64,000 nt of DNA from Pomphorhynchus laevis (lineage: Eukaryota > Acanthocephala > Palaeacanthocephala > Echinorhynchida > Pomphorhynchidae), in contig WNNJ02000611.1 of NCBI GenBank assembly GCA_012934845.2, positions 1 through 64,000 of the forward strand. The letters are read 5' to 3'. Made by a program: the position numbers and the translations under genes. Shown here piece by piece: positions 1 through 10,449 of the stretch. The first letter of the stretch is position 1; each line of letters starts with the position of its first letter. The notes beneath the pieces were generated by a model. The model did no database searches and had not been told where the DNA came from. It was given only the letters and a program-made list of their open reading frames with translations.

Positions 1-73
1 TGGTAAAACGCTTCTGTTCAGAATATATGGCCGAATTTGCTAGAAATCCCAGGAGGCGGTGTAATCACAATTC

Positions 74-77
<4 letters not shown>
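1..77. other. Unassigned left-edge sequence
   Basis: Mixed sequence before the first (TA)n tract. It does not match the 295-bp satellite that follows and has no convincing reading frame. Too short to classify. Confidence 0.4.

Positions 78-149
<72 letters not shown>
78..149. repeat. (TA)n microsatellite 1
   Basis: About 36 TA dinucleotides between unique sequence and the first minus-oriented satellite unit. Similar tracts at 2566, 5667 and 8709 also sit at satellite boundaries. Translations through it give Ile-Tyr runs that are not genes. Confidence 0.97.
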
Positions 150-152
<3 letters not shown>

Positions 153-337
153 GTATAAATTGAAAAGCAGTCCAGGATCCACGAGGGATACCATTTATAT
201 TTCTACAATATTCAGAATTAAACTGGGGCGAACTACATCTATTTACCCAAGTGTGCGCACAGTATTCCAATGAACTCAAACCGTGTGTAATCGAACGCAA
301 AACACAACGCTAGACACGTGTTTCGTCCTTACGGGAC

Positions 338-934
338 TCTTCAGTAGCGTGAACATGACTCTTATCCAATGGCACATAAACACACACTGAAACAAATCTA
401 TGTAGTTCTCTGCTGATCTATAAACAGATTCAATTATATTTTTAAAAGTATAAATTGAAAAGCAGTCCATGATCCACGAGGGATACCATTTATATTTCTA
501 AAATATTCAGAATTAAACTGGGGCGAACTACATCTATTTACCCAAGTGTGCGCACAGTATTCCAATGAACTCAAACCGTGTGTAATCGAACGCAAAACAC
601 AACGCTAGACACGTGTTTCGTCCTTACGGGACTCTTCAGTAGCGTGAACATGACTCTTATCCAATGGCACATTAACACACACTGAAACAAATCTATGTAG
701 TTCTCTGCTGATCTATAAACAGATTCAATTATATTTTTTAAAGTATAAATTGAAAAGCAGTCCAGGATCCACGAGGGATACCATTTATATTTCTAAAATA
801 TTCAGAATTAAACTGGGGAGAACTACATCTATTTACCCAAGTGTGCGCAGAGTATTCCAATAAACTCAAACCGTGTGTAATCGAACGCAAAACACAACGC
901 TAGACACGTGTTTCGTCCTTACGGGACTCTTCAG
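338..934 (-). ncRNA. Hammerhead ribozyme motifs, 3 copies (minus units)
   Basis: The reverse complement of CUGAAGA ends the core at 338-344, 633-639 and 928-934. Read on the minus strand each copy has, in order, stem I 5' strand CGCUA, CUGAAGA, stem II GUCC-CGUAA-GGAC, GAAA, a tiny stem III (AC-ACGU-GU), cleavage triplet GUC, and stem I 3' strand UAGCG. All invariant positions of the hammerhead core are present. Activity is inferred, not shown. Confidence 0.82.
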
Positions 935-1234
935 TAGCGTGAACATGACTCTTATCCAATGGCACATTAACACACACTGAAACAAATCTATGTAGTTCTC
1001 TGCTAATCTATGAACAGATTCAATTATATTTTTTAAAGTATAAATTGAAAAGCAGTCCAGGATCCACGAGGGATACCATTTATATTTCTAAAATATTCAG
1101 AATGAAATTTTGAATCTGAACTGCTTTTCAATTTATACTTTAAAAAATATAATTGAATCTGTTCATAGATCAGCAGAGAACTACATAGATTTGTTACAGC
1201 GTGTGTTAATATGCCATTGGATAAAAGTCATGTT

Positions 1235-2460
1235 CACGCTACTGAAGAGTCCCGTAAGGACGAAACACGTGTCTAGCGTTGTATTTTGCGTTCGATTACA
1301 CACGGTTTAAGTTCATTGGAATACTGTGCGCACACTTGAGTAAATAGATGTAGTTCGCCCCAGTTTCATTCAGAATATTTTAGAAATATAAATGGTATCC
1401 CTCGTGGATCCTGGACTGCTTTTCAATTTATACTTTAAAAAATATAATTGAATCTGTTTATAGATCAGCAGAGAACTACATAGATTTGTTTCAGTGTGTG
1501 TTAATGTGCCATTGGATAAGAGTCATGTTCACGCTACTGAAGAGTCCCGTAAGGACGAAACACGTGTCTAGCGTTGTGTTTTGCGTTCGATTACACACGG
1601 TTTGAGTTCATTGGAATACTGTGCGCACACTTGGGTAAATATATGTAGTTCGCCCCAGTTTCATTCAAAATATTTTAGAAATATAAATAGTATCCCTCGT
1701 GGATCCTGGACTGCTTTTCAATTTATACTTTAAAAAATATAATTGAATCTGTTTATAGATCAGCAGAGAACTACACAGATTTGTTTCAGTGTGTGTTAAT
1801 GTGCCATTGGATAAGAGTCATGTTCACGCGACTGAAGAGTCCCGTAAGGACGAAACACGTGTCTAGCGTTGTGTTTTGCGTTCGATTACACACGGTTTGT
1901 GTTCATTGGAATACTGTGCGCACACTTGGGTAAATAGATGTAGTTCGCCCCAGTTTAATTCTGAATATTTTAGAAAAATAAATGGTATCCCTCGTGGATC
2001 CTGGACTGCTTTTCAATTTATACTTTAAAAAATATAATTGAATCTGTTTATAGATCAGCAGAGAACTACATAGATTTGTTTCAGTGTGTGTTAATGTGCC
2101 ATTGGATAAGAGTCATCTTCACGCTACTGAAGAGTCCCGTAAGGACGAAACACGTGTCTAGCGTTGTGTTTTGTGTTCGATTACACACGGTTTGAGTTCA
2201 TTGGAATACTGTGCGCACACTTGGGTAAATAGATGTAGTTCGCCCCAGTTTCATTCTGAATATTTTAGAAATATAAATGGTATCCCTCGTGGATCCTGGA
2301 CTGCTTTTCAATTTATACTTTAAAAAATACAATTGAATCTGTTTATAGATCAGCAGAGAACTACATAGATTTGTTTCAGTGTGTGTTAATGTGCCATTGG
2401 ATAAGAGTCATGTTCACGCTACTGAAGAGTCCCGTAAGGACGAAACACGTGTCTAGCGTT
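1235..2460 (+). ncRNA. Hammerhead ribozyme motifs, 5 copies (plus units)
   Basis: CUGANGA boxes start at 1242, 1537, 1832, 2127 and 2422. In the first copy stem I 5' strand is 1235-1241, GAAA is 1262-1265 and the GUC triplet is 1271-1273, so cleavage is predicted after 1273. The UAGCG that follows (1274-1278) is the exact complement of the CGCUA before the core. This is a type I hammerhead with a minimal stem III, the form known from Penelope-like elements and animal satellites. The copy at 1832 has a stem I change (CGCGA for CGCUA) that weakens one pair. Confidence 0.83.
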
Positions 2461-2563
2461 GTGTTTTGCGTTCGATTACACACGGTTTGAGTTCATTGGA
2501 ATACTGTGCGCACACTTGGGTAAATAGATGTAGTTCGCCCCAGTTTCATTCTGAATATTTTAG

Positions 2564-2664
<101 letters not shown>

Positions 2665-2848
2665 TATAAATTGAAAAGCAGTCCAGGATCCACGAGGGAT
2701 ACCATTTATATTTCTACAATATTCAGAATTAAACTGGGGCGAACTACATCTATTTACCCAAGTGTGCGCACAGTATTCCAATGAACTCAAACCGTGTGTA
2801 ATCGAACGCAAAACACAACGCTAGACACGTGTTTCGTCCTTACGGGAC

Positions 2849-3445
2849 TCTTCAGTAGCGTGAACATGACTCTTATCCAATGGCACATAAACACACACTG
2901 AAACAAATCTATGTAGTTCTCTGCTGATCTATAAACAGATTCAATTATATTTTTAAAAGTATAAATTGAAAAGCAGTCCAGGATCCACGAGGGATACCAT
3001 TTATATTTCTAAAATATTCAGAATTAAACTGGGGCGAACTACATCTATTTACCCAAGTGTGCGCACAGTATTCCAATGAACTCAAACCGTGTGTAATCGA
3101 ACGCAAAACACAACGCTAGACACGTGTTTCGTCCTTACGGGACTCTTCAGTAGCGTGAACATGACTCTTATCCAATGGCACATTAACACACACTGAAACA
3201 AATCTATGTAGTTCTCTGCTGATCTATAAACAGATTCAATTATATTTTTTAAAGTATAAATTGAAAAGCAGTCCAGGATCCACGAGGGATACCATTTATA
3301 TTTCTAAATTTTTCAGAATTAAACTGGGGAGAACTACATCTATTTACCCAAGTGTGCGCAGAGTATTCCAATAAACTCAAACCGTGTGTAATCGAACGCA
3401 AAACACAACGCTAGACACGTGTTTCGTCCTTACGGGACTCTTCAG
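2849..3445 (-). ncRNA. Hammerhead ribozyme motifs, 3 copies (minus units, block 2)
   Basis: Same structure as the minus copies in block 1. Reverse-complement CUGAAGA boxes lie at 2849-2855, 3144-3150 and 3439-3445, again 295 bp apart, with intact GUCC/GGAC stem II and GAAA. Confidence 0.82.
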
Positions 3446-3745
3446 TAGCGTGAACATGACTCTTATCCAATGGCACATTAACACACACTGAAACAAATCT
3501 ATGTAGTTCTCTGCTAATCTATGAACAGATTCAATTATATTTTTTAAAGTATAAATTGAAAAGCAGTCCAGGATCCACGAGGGATACCATTTATATTTCT
3601 AAAATATTCAGAATGAAATTTTGAATCTGAACTGCTTTTCAATTTATACTTTAAAAAATATAATTGAATCTGTTTATAGATCAGCAGAGAACTACATAGA
3701 TTTGTTACAGCGTGTGTTAATATGCCATTGGATAAGAGTCATGTT

Positions 3746-5561
3746 CACGCTACTGAAGAGTCCCGTAAGGACGAAACACGTGTCTAGCGTTGTATTTTGC
3801 GTTCGATTACACACGGTTTAAGTTCATTGGAATACTGTGCGCACACTTGAGTAAATAGATGTAGTTCGCCCCAGTTTCATTCAGAATATTTTAGAAATAT
3901 AAATGGTATCCCTTGTGGATCCTGGACTGCTTTTCAATTTATACTTTAAAAAATATAATTGAATCTGTTTATAGATCAGCAGAGAACTACATAGATTTGT
4001 TTCAGTGGTTGTTAATGTGCCATTGGATAAGAGTCATGTTCACGCTACTGAAGAGTCCCGTAAGGACGAAACACGTGTCTAGCGTTGTGTTTTGCGTTCG
4101 ATTACACACGGTTTGAGTTCATTGGAATACTGTGCGCACACTTGGGTAAATATATGTAGTTCGCCCCAGTTTCATTCAAAATATTTTAGAAATATAAATA
4201 GTATCCCTCGTGGATCCTGGACTGCTTTTCAATTTATACTTTAAAAAATATAATTGAATCTGTTTATAGATCAGCAGAGAACTACATAGATTTGTTTCAG
4301 TGTGTGTTAATGTGCCATTGGATAAGAGTCATGTTCACGCTACTGAAGAGTCCCGTAAGGACGAAACACGTGTCTAGCGTTGTGTTTTGCGTTCGATTAC
4401 ACACGGTTTGAGTTCATTGGAATACTGTGCGCACACTTTGGTAAATAGATGTAGTTCGCCCCAGTTTCATTCAGAATATTTTAGAAATATAAATGGTATC
4501 CCTCGTGGATCCTGGACTGCTTTTCAATTTATACTTTAAAAAATATAATTGAATCTGTTTATAGATCAGCAGAGAACTACATAGATTTGTTTCAGTGTGT
4601 GTTAATGTGCCATCGGATAAGAGTCATGTTCACGCTACTGAACAGTCCCGTAAGGACGAAACACGTGTCTAGCGTTGTGTTTTGCGTTCGATTACACACG
4701 GTTTGTGTTCATTGGAATACTGTGCGCACACTTGGGTAAATAGATGTAGTTCGCCCCAGTTTAATTCTGAATATTTTGGAAAAATAAATGGTATCCCTCG
4801 TGGATCCTTGACTGCTTTTCAATTTATACTTTAAAAAATAAAATTGAATCTGTTTATAGATCAGCAGAGAACTACACAGATTTGTTTCAGTGTGTGTTAA
4901 TGTGCCATTGGATAAGAGTCATGTTCACGCTACTGAAGAGTCCCGTAAGGACGAAACACGTGTCTAGCGTTGTGTTTTGTGTTCGATTACACACGGTTTG
5001 AGTTCATTGGAATACTGTGCGCACACTTGGGTAAATAGATGTAGTTCGCCCTAGTTTCATTCTGAATATTTTAGAAATATAAATGGTATCCCTTGTGGAT
5101 CCTGGACTGCTTTTCAATTTATACTTTAAAAAATATAATTGAATCTGTTTATAGATCAGCAGAGAACTACATAGATTTGTTTCAGTGTGTGTTAATGTGC
5201 CATTGGATAAGAGTCATGTTCACGCTACTGAAGAGTCCCGTAAGGACGAAACACGTGTCTAGCGTTGTGTTTTGCGTTCGATTACACACGGTTTGAGTTC
5301 ATTGGAATACTGTGCGCACACTTGGGTAAATAGATGTAGTTCGCCCCAGTTTCATTCTGAATATTTTAGAAATATAAATGGTATCCCTCGTAGATCCTGG
5401 ACTGCTTTTCAATTTATACTTTAAAAAATACAATTGAATCTGTTTATAGATCAGCAGAGAACTACATAGATTTGTTTCAGTGTGTGTTAATGTGCCATTG
5501 GATAAGAGTCATGTTCACGCTACTGAAGAGTCCCGTAAGGACGAAACACGTGTCTAGCGTT
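3746..5561 (+). ncRNA. Hammerhead ribozyme motifs, 7 copies (plus units, block 2)
   Basis: CUGANGA boxes start at 3753, 4048, 4343, 4638, 4933, 5228 and 5523. Six are intact. The copy at 4638 reads CUGAACA, losing the invariant G8 of the catalytic core, so it should be inactive. Stem II, the GAAA box and the GUC triplet are unchanged in the others. Confidence 0.82.
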
Positions 5562-5664
5562 GTGTTTTGCGTTCGATTACACACGGTTTGAGTTCATTGG
5601 AATACTGTGCGCACACTTGGGTAAATAGATGTAGTTCGCCCCAGTTTCATTCTGAATATTTTAG

Positions 5665-5666
<2 letters not shown>

Positions 5667-5735
<69 letters not shown>
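5667..5735. repeat. (TA)n microsatellite 3
   Basis: About 34 TA units closing the 295-bp satellite and abutting the unrelated 379-bp repeat. Same monomer phase as the 2566 tract. Confidence 0.97.
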
Positions 5736-5738
<3 letters not shown>

Positions 5739-6375
5739 ATGCACGAATGTGCTGAGTAGACAACGGTCCAGGATTTCTTACGAAATACGGCATTAATTAT
5801 AATGGTGTTGCTTGATAGACTGGACTTCGATTCACGACTTTCAGTCACCATGTCACTTCTAGACGACCACTTCATCATCGAAATGATGAGTACCCGGCAA
5901 CACTCATAAGTAGAATGAGGTACACACTGGTCGTTTCGGTTGCCTGTGTGACATTGTGAATAAAGGCGTTTCCGACACTTTGCTTAATTGTCTGAGGCTT
6001 TCGCTCTTAACCAGATCGAATTGCTGTGCGGACCATCCTTAAACACTAGGCAGAGGTTGTTGCTGAATTGTCGCTGCACTCGTTGGATCCTAAATGGATA
6101 CGGCAGGTATAATAGTAATGCACGAATGTGCTGAGTAGACAACGGTCCAGGATTTCTTACGAAATACGGCATTTATAATAATGGTGTTGCTTGATAGACT
6201 GGACTTCGATTCACGACTTTCAGTCACCATGTCACTTCTAAACGACCACTTCAGCATTGAAATGATGAGTACCCGGCAACACTCATCAGTAGAATGAGGT
6301 ACACACTGGTCGTTTCGGTTGCCTGTGTGACATTGTGAAAAAAAGCGTTTCCGACACTTGTCTTAATTGTCTGAG
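5736..6375. repeat. 379-bp tandem repeat, 1.7 copies
   Basis: The first copy is 5736-6114 and the second, incomplete copy 6115-6375, offset exactly 379 bp. Copies differ at a few sites. I found no hammerhead core, no box A/B pair and no long frame. The second copy ends in a small hairpin (CTTAATTG / CAATTAAG, 6362-6383) that joins it to the next satellite. Confidence 0.9.
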
Positions 6376-6661
6376 CAATTAAGCAAAGGCGCCGTTAGTA
6401 GTCAGGGTGTATGGAATTGGGTATCATGAAGGAAGGATTCTGTAGCTGGTTTTCAACGCGAAAGTCACCTCGTGTGACCTAGCAACTATTCGTTACATAA
6501 ATAAGAATCCATCAAAGGATCACCAGTCCCGATTCCAATCGATCTTCATGATCTCAAACGGTAAAATCTATAATAAGCATGCCAGAGAAGCATCTCGGAC
6601 AATGCAGTTTCTGGATATCATGATGGAAGGTTTCATATACTGTGTGAAATCTGGTAATCCT

Positions 6662-6721
6662 GGATTCGTAGCCTAGCAGTCAAGAGCGCAAGCCAAGTAC
6701 GGAGAGCAACAGCTCGAATCT
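6662..6721 (+). promoter_or_regulatory. tRNA-like pol III promoter (box A + box B), repeated
   Basis: Box A TAGCCTAGCAG at 6669-6679 fits TRGYNNARNNG, and box B AGCTCGAATCT at 6711-6721 fits RGTTCRANTCC with one clear mismatch. The 42-bp start-to-start distance is that of a tRNA gene. The flanks do not form good acceptor or T stems, so this is a tRNA-derived SINE-like head, not a tRNA gene. It recurs every 443 bp (box A at 7112, 7555, 7998 and 8441). Confidence 0.68.
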
Positions 6722-6762
6722 CGGATAAGTCAAATTTCAAAAGGCGAAGAGTTGGTAGTCAG

Positions 6763-8622
6763 CCTTCTGACGAGCCCGGGGCTACCAACATGTGGCGAAA
6801 AGCGGGCGAAACGAAAACGGTTGTGGCAATGGCGCCGTTAGTAGTCAGGGTGTATGGAATTGGATATCATGAAGGAAGGATTCTGTAGCTGGTTTTCAAC
6901 GCGAAAGTCACCTCGTGTGACCTAGCAACTATTCGTTACATAAATAAGAATCCATCAAAGGATCACCAGTCCCGATTCCAATCGATCTTCATGATCTCAA
7001 ACGGTAAAATCTATAATAAGCATGCCAGAGAAGCATCTCGGACAATGCAGTTTCTGGATATCATGATGGAAGGTTTCATATACTGTGTGAAATCTGGTAA
7101 TCCTGGATTCGTAGCCTAGCAGTCAAGAGCGCAAGCCAAGTACGGAGAGCAACAGCTCGAATCTCGGATAAGTCAAATTTCAAAAGGCGAAGAGTTGGTA
7201 GTCAGCCTTCTGACGAGCCCGGGGCTACCAACATGTGGCGAAAAGCGGGCGAAACGAAAACGGTTGTGGCAATGGCGCCGTTAGTAGTCAGGGTGTATGG
7301 AATTGGATATCATGAAGGAAGGATTCTGTAGCTGGTTTTCAACGCGAAAGTCACCTCGTGTGACCTAGCAACTATTCGTTACATAAATAAGAATCCATCA
7401 AAGGATCACCAGTCCCGATTCCAATCGATCTTCATGATCTCAAACGGTAAAATCTATAATAAGCATGCCAGAGAAGCATCTCGGACAATGCAGTTTCTGG
7501 ATATCATGATGGAAGGTTTCATATACTGTGTGAAATCTGGTAATCCTGGATTCGTAGCCTAGCAGTCAAGAGCGCAAGCCAAGTACGGAGAGCAACAGCT
7601 CGAATCTCGGATAAGTCAAATTTCAAAAAGCCAAGAGTTGGTAGTCAGCCTTCTGACGAGCCCAGGGCTACCAACATGTGGCGAAAAGCGGGCGAAACGA
7701 AAACGGTTGTGGCAATGGCGCCGTTAGTAGTCAGGGTGTATGGAATTGGATATCATGAAGGAAGGATTCTGTAGCTGGTTTTCAACGCGAAAGTCACCTC
7801 GTGTGACCTAGCAACTATTCGTTACATAAATAAGAATCCATCAAAGGATCACCAGTCCCGATTCCAATCGATCTTCATGATCTCAAACGGTAAAATCTAT
7901 AATAAGCATGCCAGAGAAGCATCTCGGACAATGCAGTTTCTGGATATCATGATGGAAGGTTTCATATACTGTGTGAAATCTGGTAATCCTGGATTCGTAG
8001 CCTAGCAGTCAAGAGCGCAAGCCAAGTACGGAGAGCAACAGCTCGAATCTCGGATAAGTCAAATTTCAAAAGGCGAAGAGTTGGTAGTCAGCCTTCTGAC
8101 GAGCCCGGGGCTACCAACATGTGGCAAAAAGCGGGCGAAACGAAAACGGTTGTGGCAATGGCGCCGTTAGTAGTCAGGGTGTATGGAATTGGATATCATG
8201 AAGGAAGGATTCTGTAGCTGGTTTTCAACGCGAAAGTCACCTCGTGTGACCTAGCAACTATTCGTTACATAAATAAGAATCCATCAAAGGATCACCAGTC
8301 CCGATTCCAATCGATCTTCATGATCTCAAACGGTAAAATCTATAATAAGCATGCCAGAGAAGCATCTCGGACAATGCAGTTTCTGGATATCATGATGGAA
8401 GGTTTCATATACTGTGTGAAATCTGGTAATCCTGGATTCGTAGCCTAGCAGTCAAGAGCGCAAGCCAAGTACGGAGAGCAACAGCTCGAATCTCGGATAA
8501 GTCAAATTTCAAAAGGCGAAGAGTTGGTAGTCAGCCTTCTGACGAGCCCGGGGCTACCAACATGTGGCGAAAAGCGGGCGAAACGTAAACGGTTGTGGCA
8601 ATGGCGCCGTTAGTAGTCAGGG
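6763..8622 (+). ncRNA. Second hammerhead ribozyme motif, 5 copies
   Basis: CUGACGA at 6767, 7210, 7653, 8096 and 8539 is followed by stem II GCCCG...CGGGC (6774-6778 with 6803-6807), GAAA (6808-6811), and a GUC triplet predicted to be cut after 6846, 7289, 7732, 8175 and 8618. Stem II has an inner helix GCUAC/GUGGC with loop CAACAU. Stem I is CCUU (before the core) with AGGG (after GUC), with one G-U pair. Stem III is AC/GU, an internal loop, then AACGG/CCGUU. The unit at 7653 has a G-to-A change at the inner end of stem II. Stem I is short and an alternative fold exists, so confidence is lower than for the 295-bp ribozyme. Confidence 0.65.
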
Positions 8623-8707
8623 TGTATGGAATTGGATATCATGAAGGAAGGATTCTGTAGCTGGTTTTCAACGCGAAAGTCACCTCGTGTGACCTAGCAA
8701 CTATTCG

Positions 8708-8708
<1 letters not shown>

Positions 8709-8798
<90 letters not shown>
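8709..8798. repeat. (TA)n microsatellite 4
   Basis: About 45 TA units joining the truncated last 443-bp unit to a LINE cut inside its reverse transcriptase. Confidence 0.97.
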
Positions 8799-8802
<4 letters not shown>

Positions 8803-10449
8803 CTTGCTTAAGAACTAGACGCTCAAGGAGTTTAGAGAGAGTTGGGAGAAGTGAAAAAGGACGGTACGAAGATGGTAGTGAAGAGTCGAGATATTGCTTT
8901 TTGATGAGAGGACGAACAGTGGCGCATTTCCAGATGGAAGGAAATGTACGGCTACGGATGGACGAGTTGAACAATGTGGTTAGGAAGGGTAAGATAGAGG
9001 AGCAGATATTTTTAAGCAAGTGAGTGGGAATTGGGTCAGAAGGAGAGGTTTTATTAGGTAATGACAGCAGAACCGAAGAAACTTCATCAGACGAAACGGG
9101 AAGAAGGTGGAATAGTTCTGGGAGGGAAGTATTTAAAGAGAAGAGTGGGTACAAGGGGGCTATGGGTAGTAGGGAAAGTAAATTAGATAGCTTAGTTTGT
9201 AGATAAGAAGAAAATTCATCAGGATTTATATTACAAGGGGTAGATGATCGTGAAAGAATTGAGTTTAAGATTTTCCAATGAGATTTAGAGTTGGAAGATG
9301 ACTCGAGTTGATTTCGCCAAAAGAGAGTACGTTTAGTACGTATAAGAATGAGATATGAACGGCGTTGAGAAAAGTAGGAATCACGAAGATTTAGAGGGAG
9401 TGAGTTTTGAGAACGTTTAAGAAAGCGTTTATACATACGAAAAGAGTGACGGAGTCGACGCTTAGAAAGACTACATTCAGAATCGAACCAGGGAGCATGG
9501 CGCAAGCGCTGGGAACGTCGAAGTCGACTAGGCAGAAGGTTATTGAGGATCGACGTAAGTTCAGAATCAAGCAGAATGCAGAGATCATCGGGAGAGATAG
9601 TTAAGAGGAAGTGAAAAGAGTGAAGAATTGAGTAAGGCTGTGCAGAGAATAGGGATATCGAGAAGCTTCCAGGGTCGACTTGGTGTAGATAATGGTAAAG
9701 GCGGAGAAGGAGGATGGGGACGAGTAAGAGTAAGAGTGACAAGGAAATGATCGGACAAACCAGGATCAGTAATTGACAAGGAGGTATAGTCATTGAAGCA
9801 GTTAGGAACAGCAATGATGTCGAGATCACCGCCGAGAATATGAGTTGGGCTTGTTGAAAGTAATTTATAGTTAAAATCAGAAAAAAGATTAGTTAAAGTG
9901 ATAGAGTCAGAGTCAGACGGGCGATCAAGACGAATGTTAAAGTCACCGAGAACAAAAGAAGGAGTATAAGACAATGAACAGTGAGACATTAGATCTGCAA
10001 TGTCGTTAAAGAAGATACGTGATAGGGCAACTCAACCTGGACGGTTTACAATAACAAGTTCCAGTGGGAAAGGTGTTGATAATCTGCATATGAGTAATTC
10101 GAACGAAGTGTAACGGATGTTAACGTTGATTTTACGTAAAGACATTGGGTGACGAGCAATGGCAACAATACCGCCATGGTTAGAAGCAGTAGATGTATGA
10201 GATGCAATTTGACGAGCTGATTCAACTAGAGAACAACCAGAGCGACATAGACGACGAATAGCAAGATCGTCGGAGTCAGTGTCAGGATTCGGTAATGCAG
10301 AGAATATCGATAGATAGTTGATCGAAGATATCGAGAAGCAGATCAGCTTTATGAAGAATGAAGCCAGTGTTGAATAGACTAAGACGAAAAGTATGCTTAG
10401 GAGCGAGATTGACTAGCGAAGAAGACAAGGGGGAGAGATGGGACGCCAT
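8799..10449 (-). pseudogene. Family A ORF2 (APE endonuclease, RT start), copy 1
   Basis: Starts at ATG 10449, inside the end of ORF1. Recognisable are the endonuclease GDFNIRLD and GLSDHF motifs, the linker with PWFDSE and the RT-entry region SDPIPTHLL...FNSSIRSRTFPSIWK. The catalytic YADD is absent because the element ends at the (TA)n tract. The frame is broken by small indels, including two bases missing near 9596 relative to copy 2 (GAGAG for GAGAGAG). It cannot encode a working RT. Confidence 0.88.

Larger units (their letters stand above)
6388..8708 (+). repeat. 443-bp satellite with pol III boxes and ribozyme
   Basis: Five complete units plus a partial sixth, with an exact 443-bp period marked by GGCGCC at 6388, 6831, 7274, 7717, 8160 and 8603. 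Units are nearly identical (a handful of substitutions, for example near 7629 and 7664), so the array is young or homogenised. All units share one orientation, unlike the 295-bp array. Each complete unit contains a tRNA-like promoter and a hammerhead-like core on the plus strand. The last unit is cut by a (TA)n tract. Confidence 0.95.

Noticed and set aside
5736-6375. Hammerhead or SINE promoter in the 379-bp repeat
   Set aside because: No CUGANGA followed by stem II and GAAA on either strand and no box A/B pair at tRNA spacing.
6662-6735. True tRNA gene in the 443-bp unit
   Set aside because: Only the promoter boxes match; acceptor and T stems do not pair.
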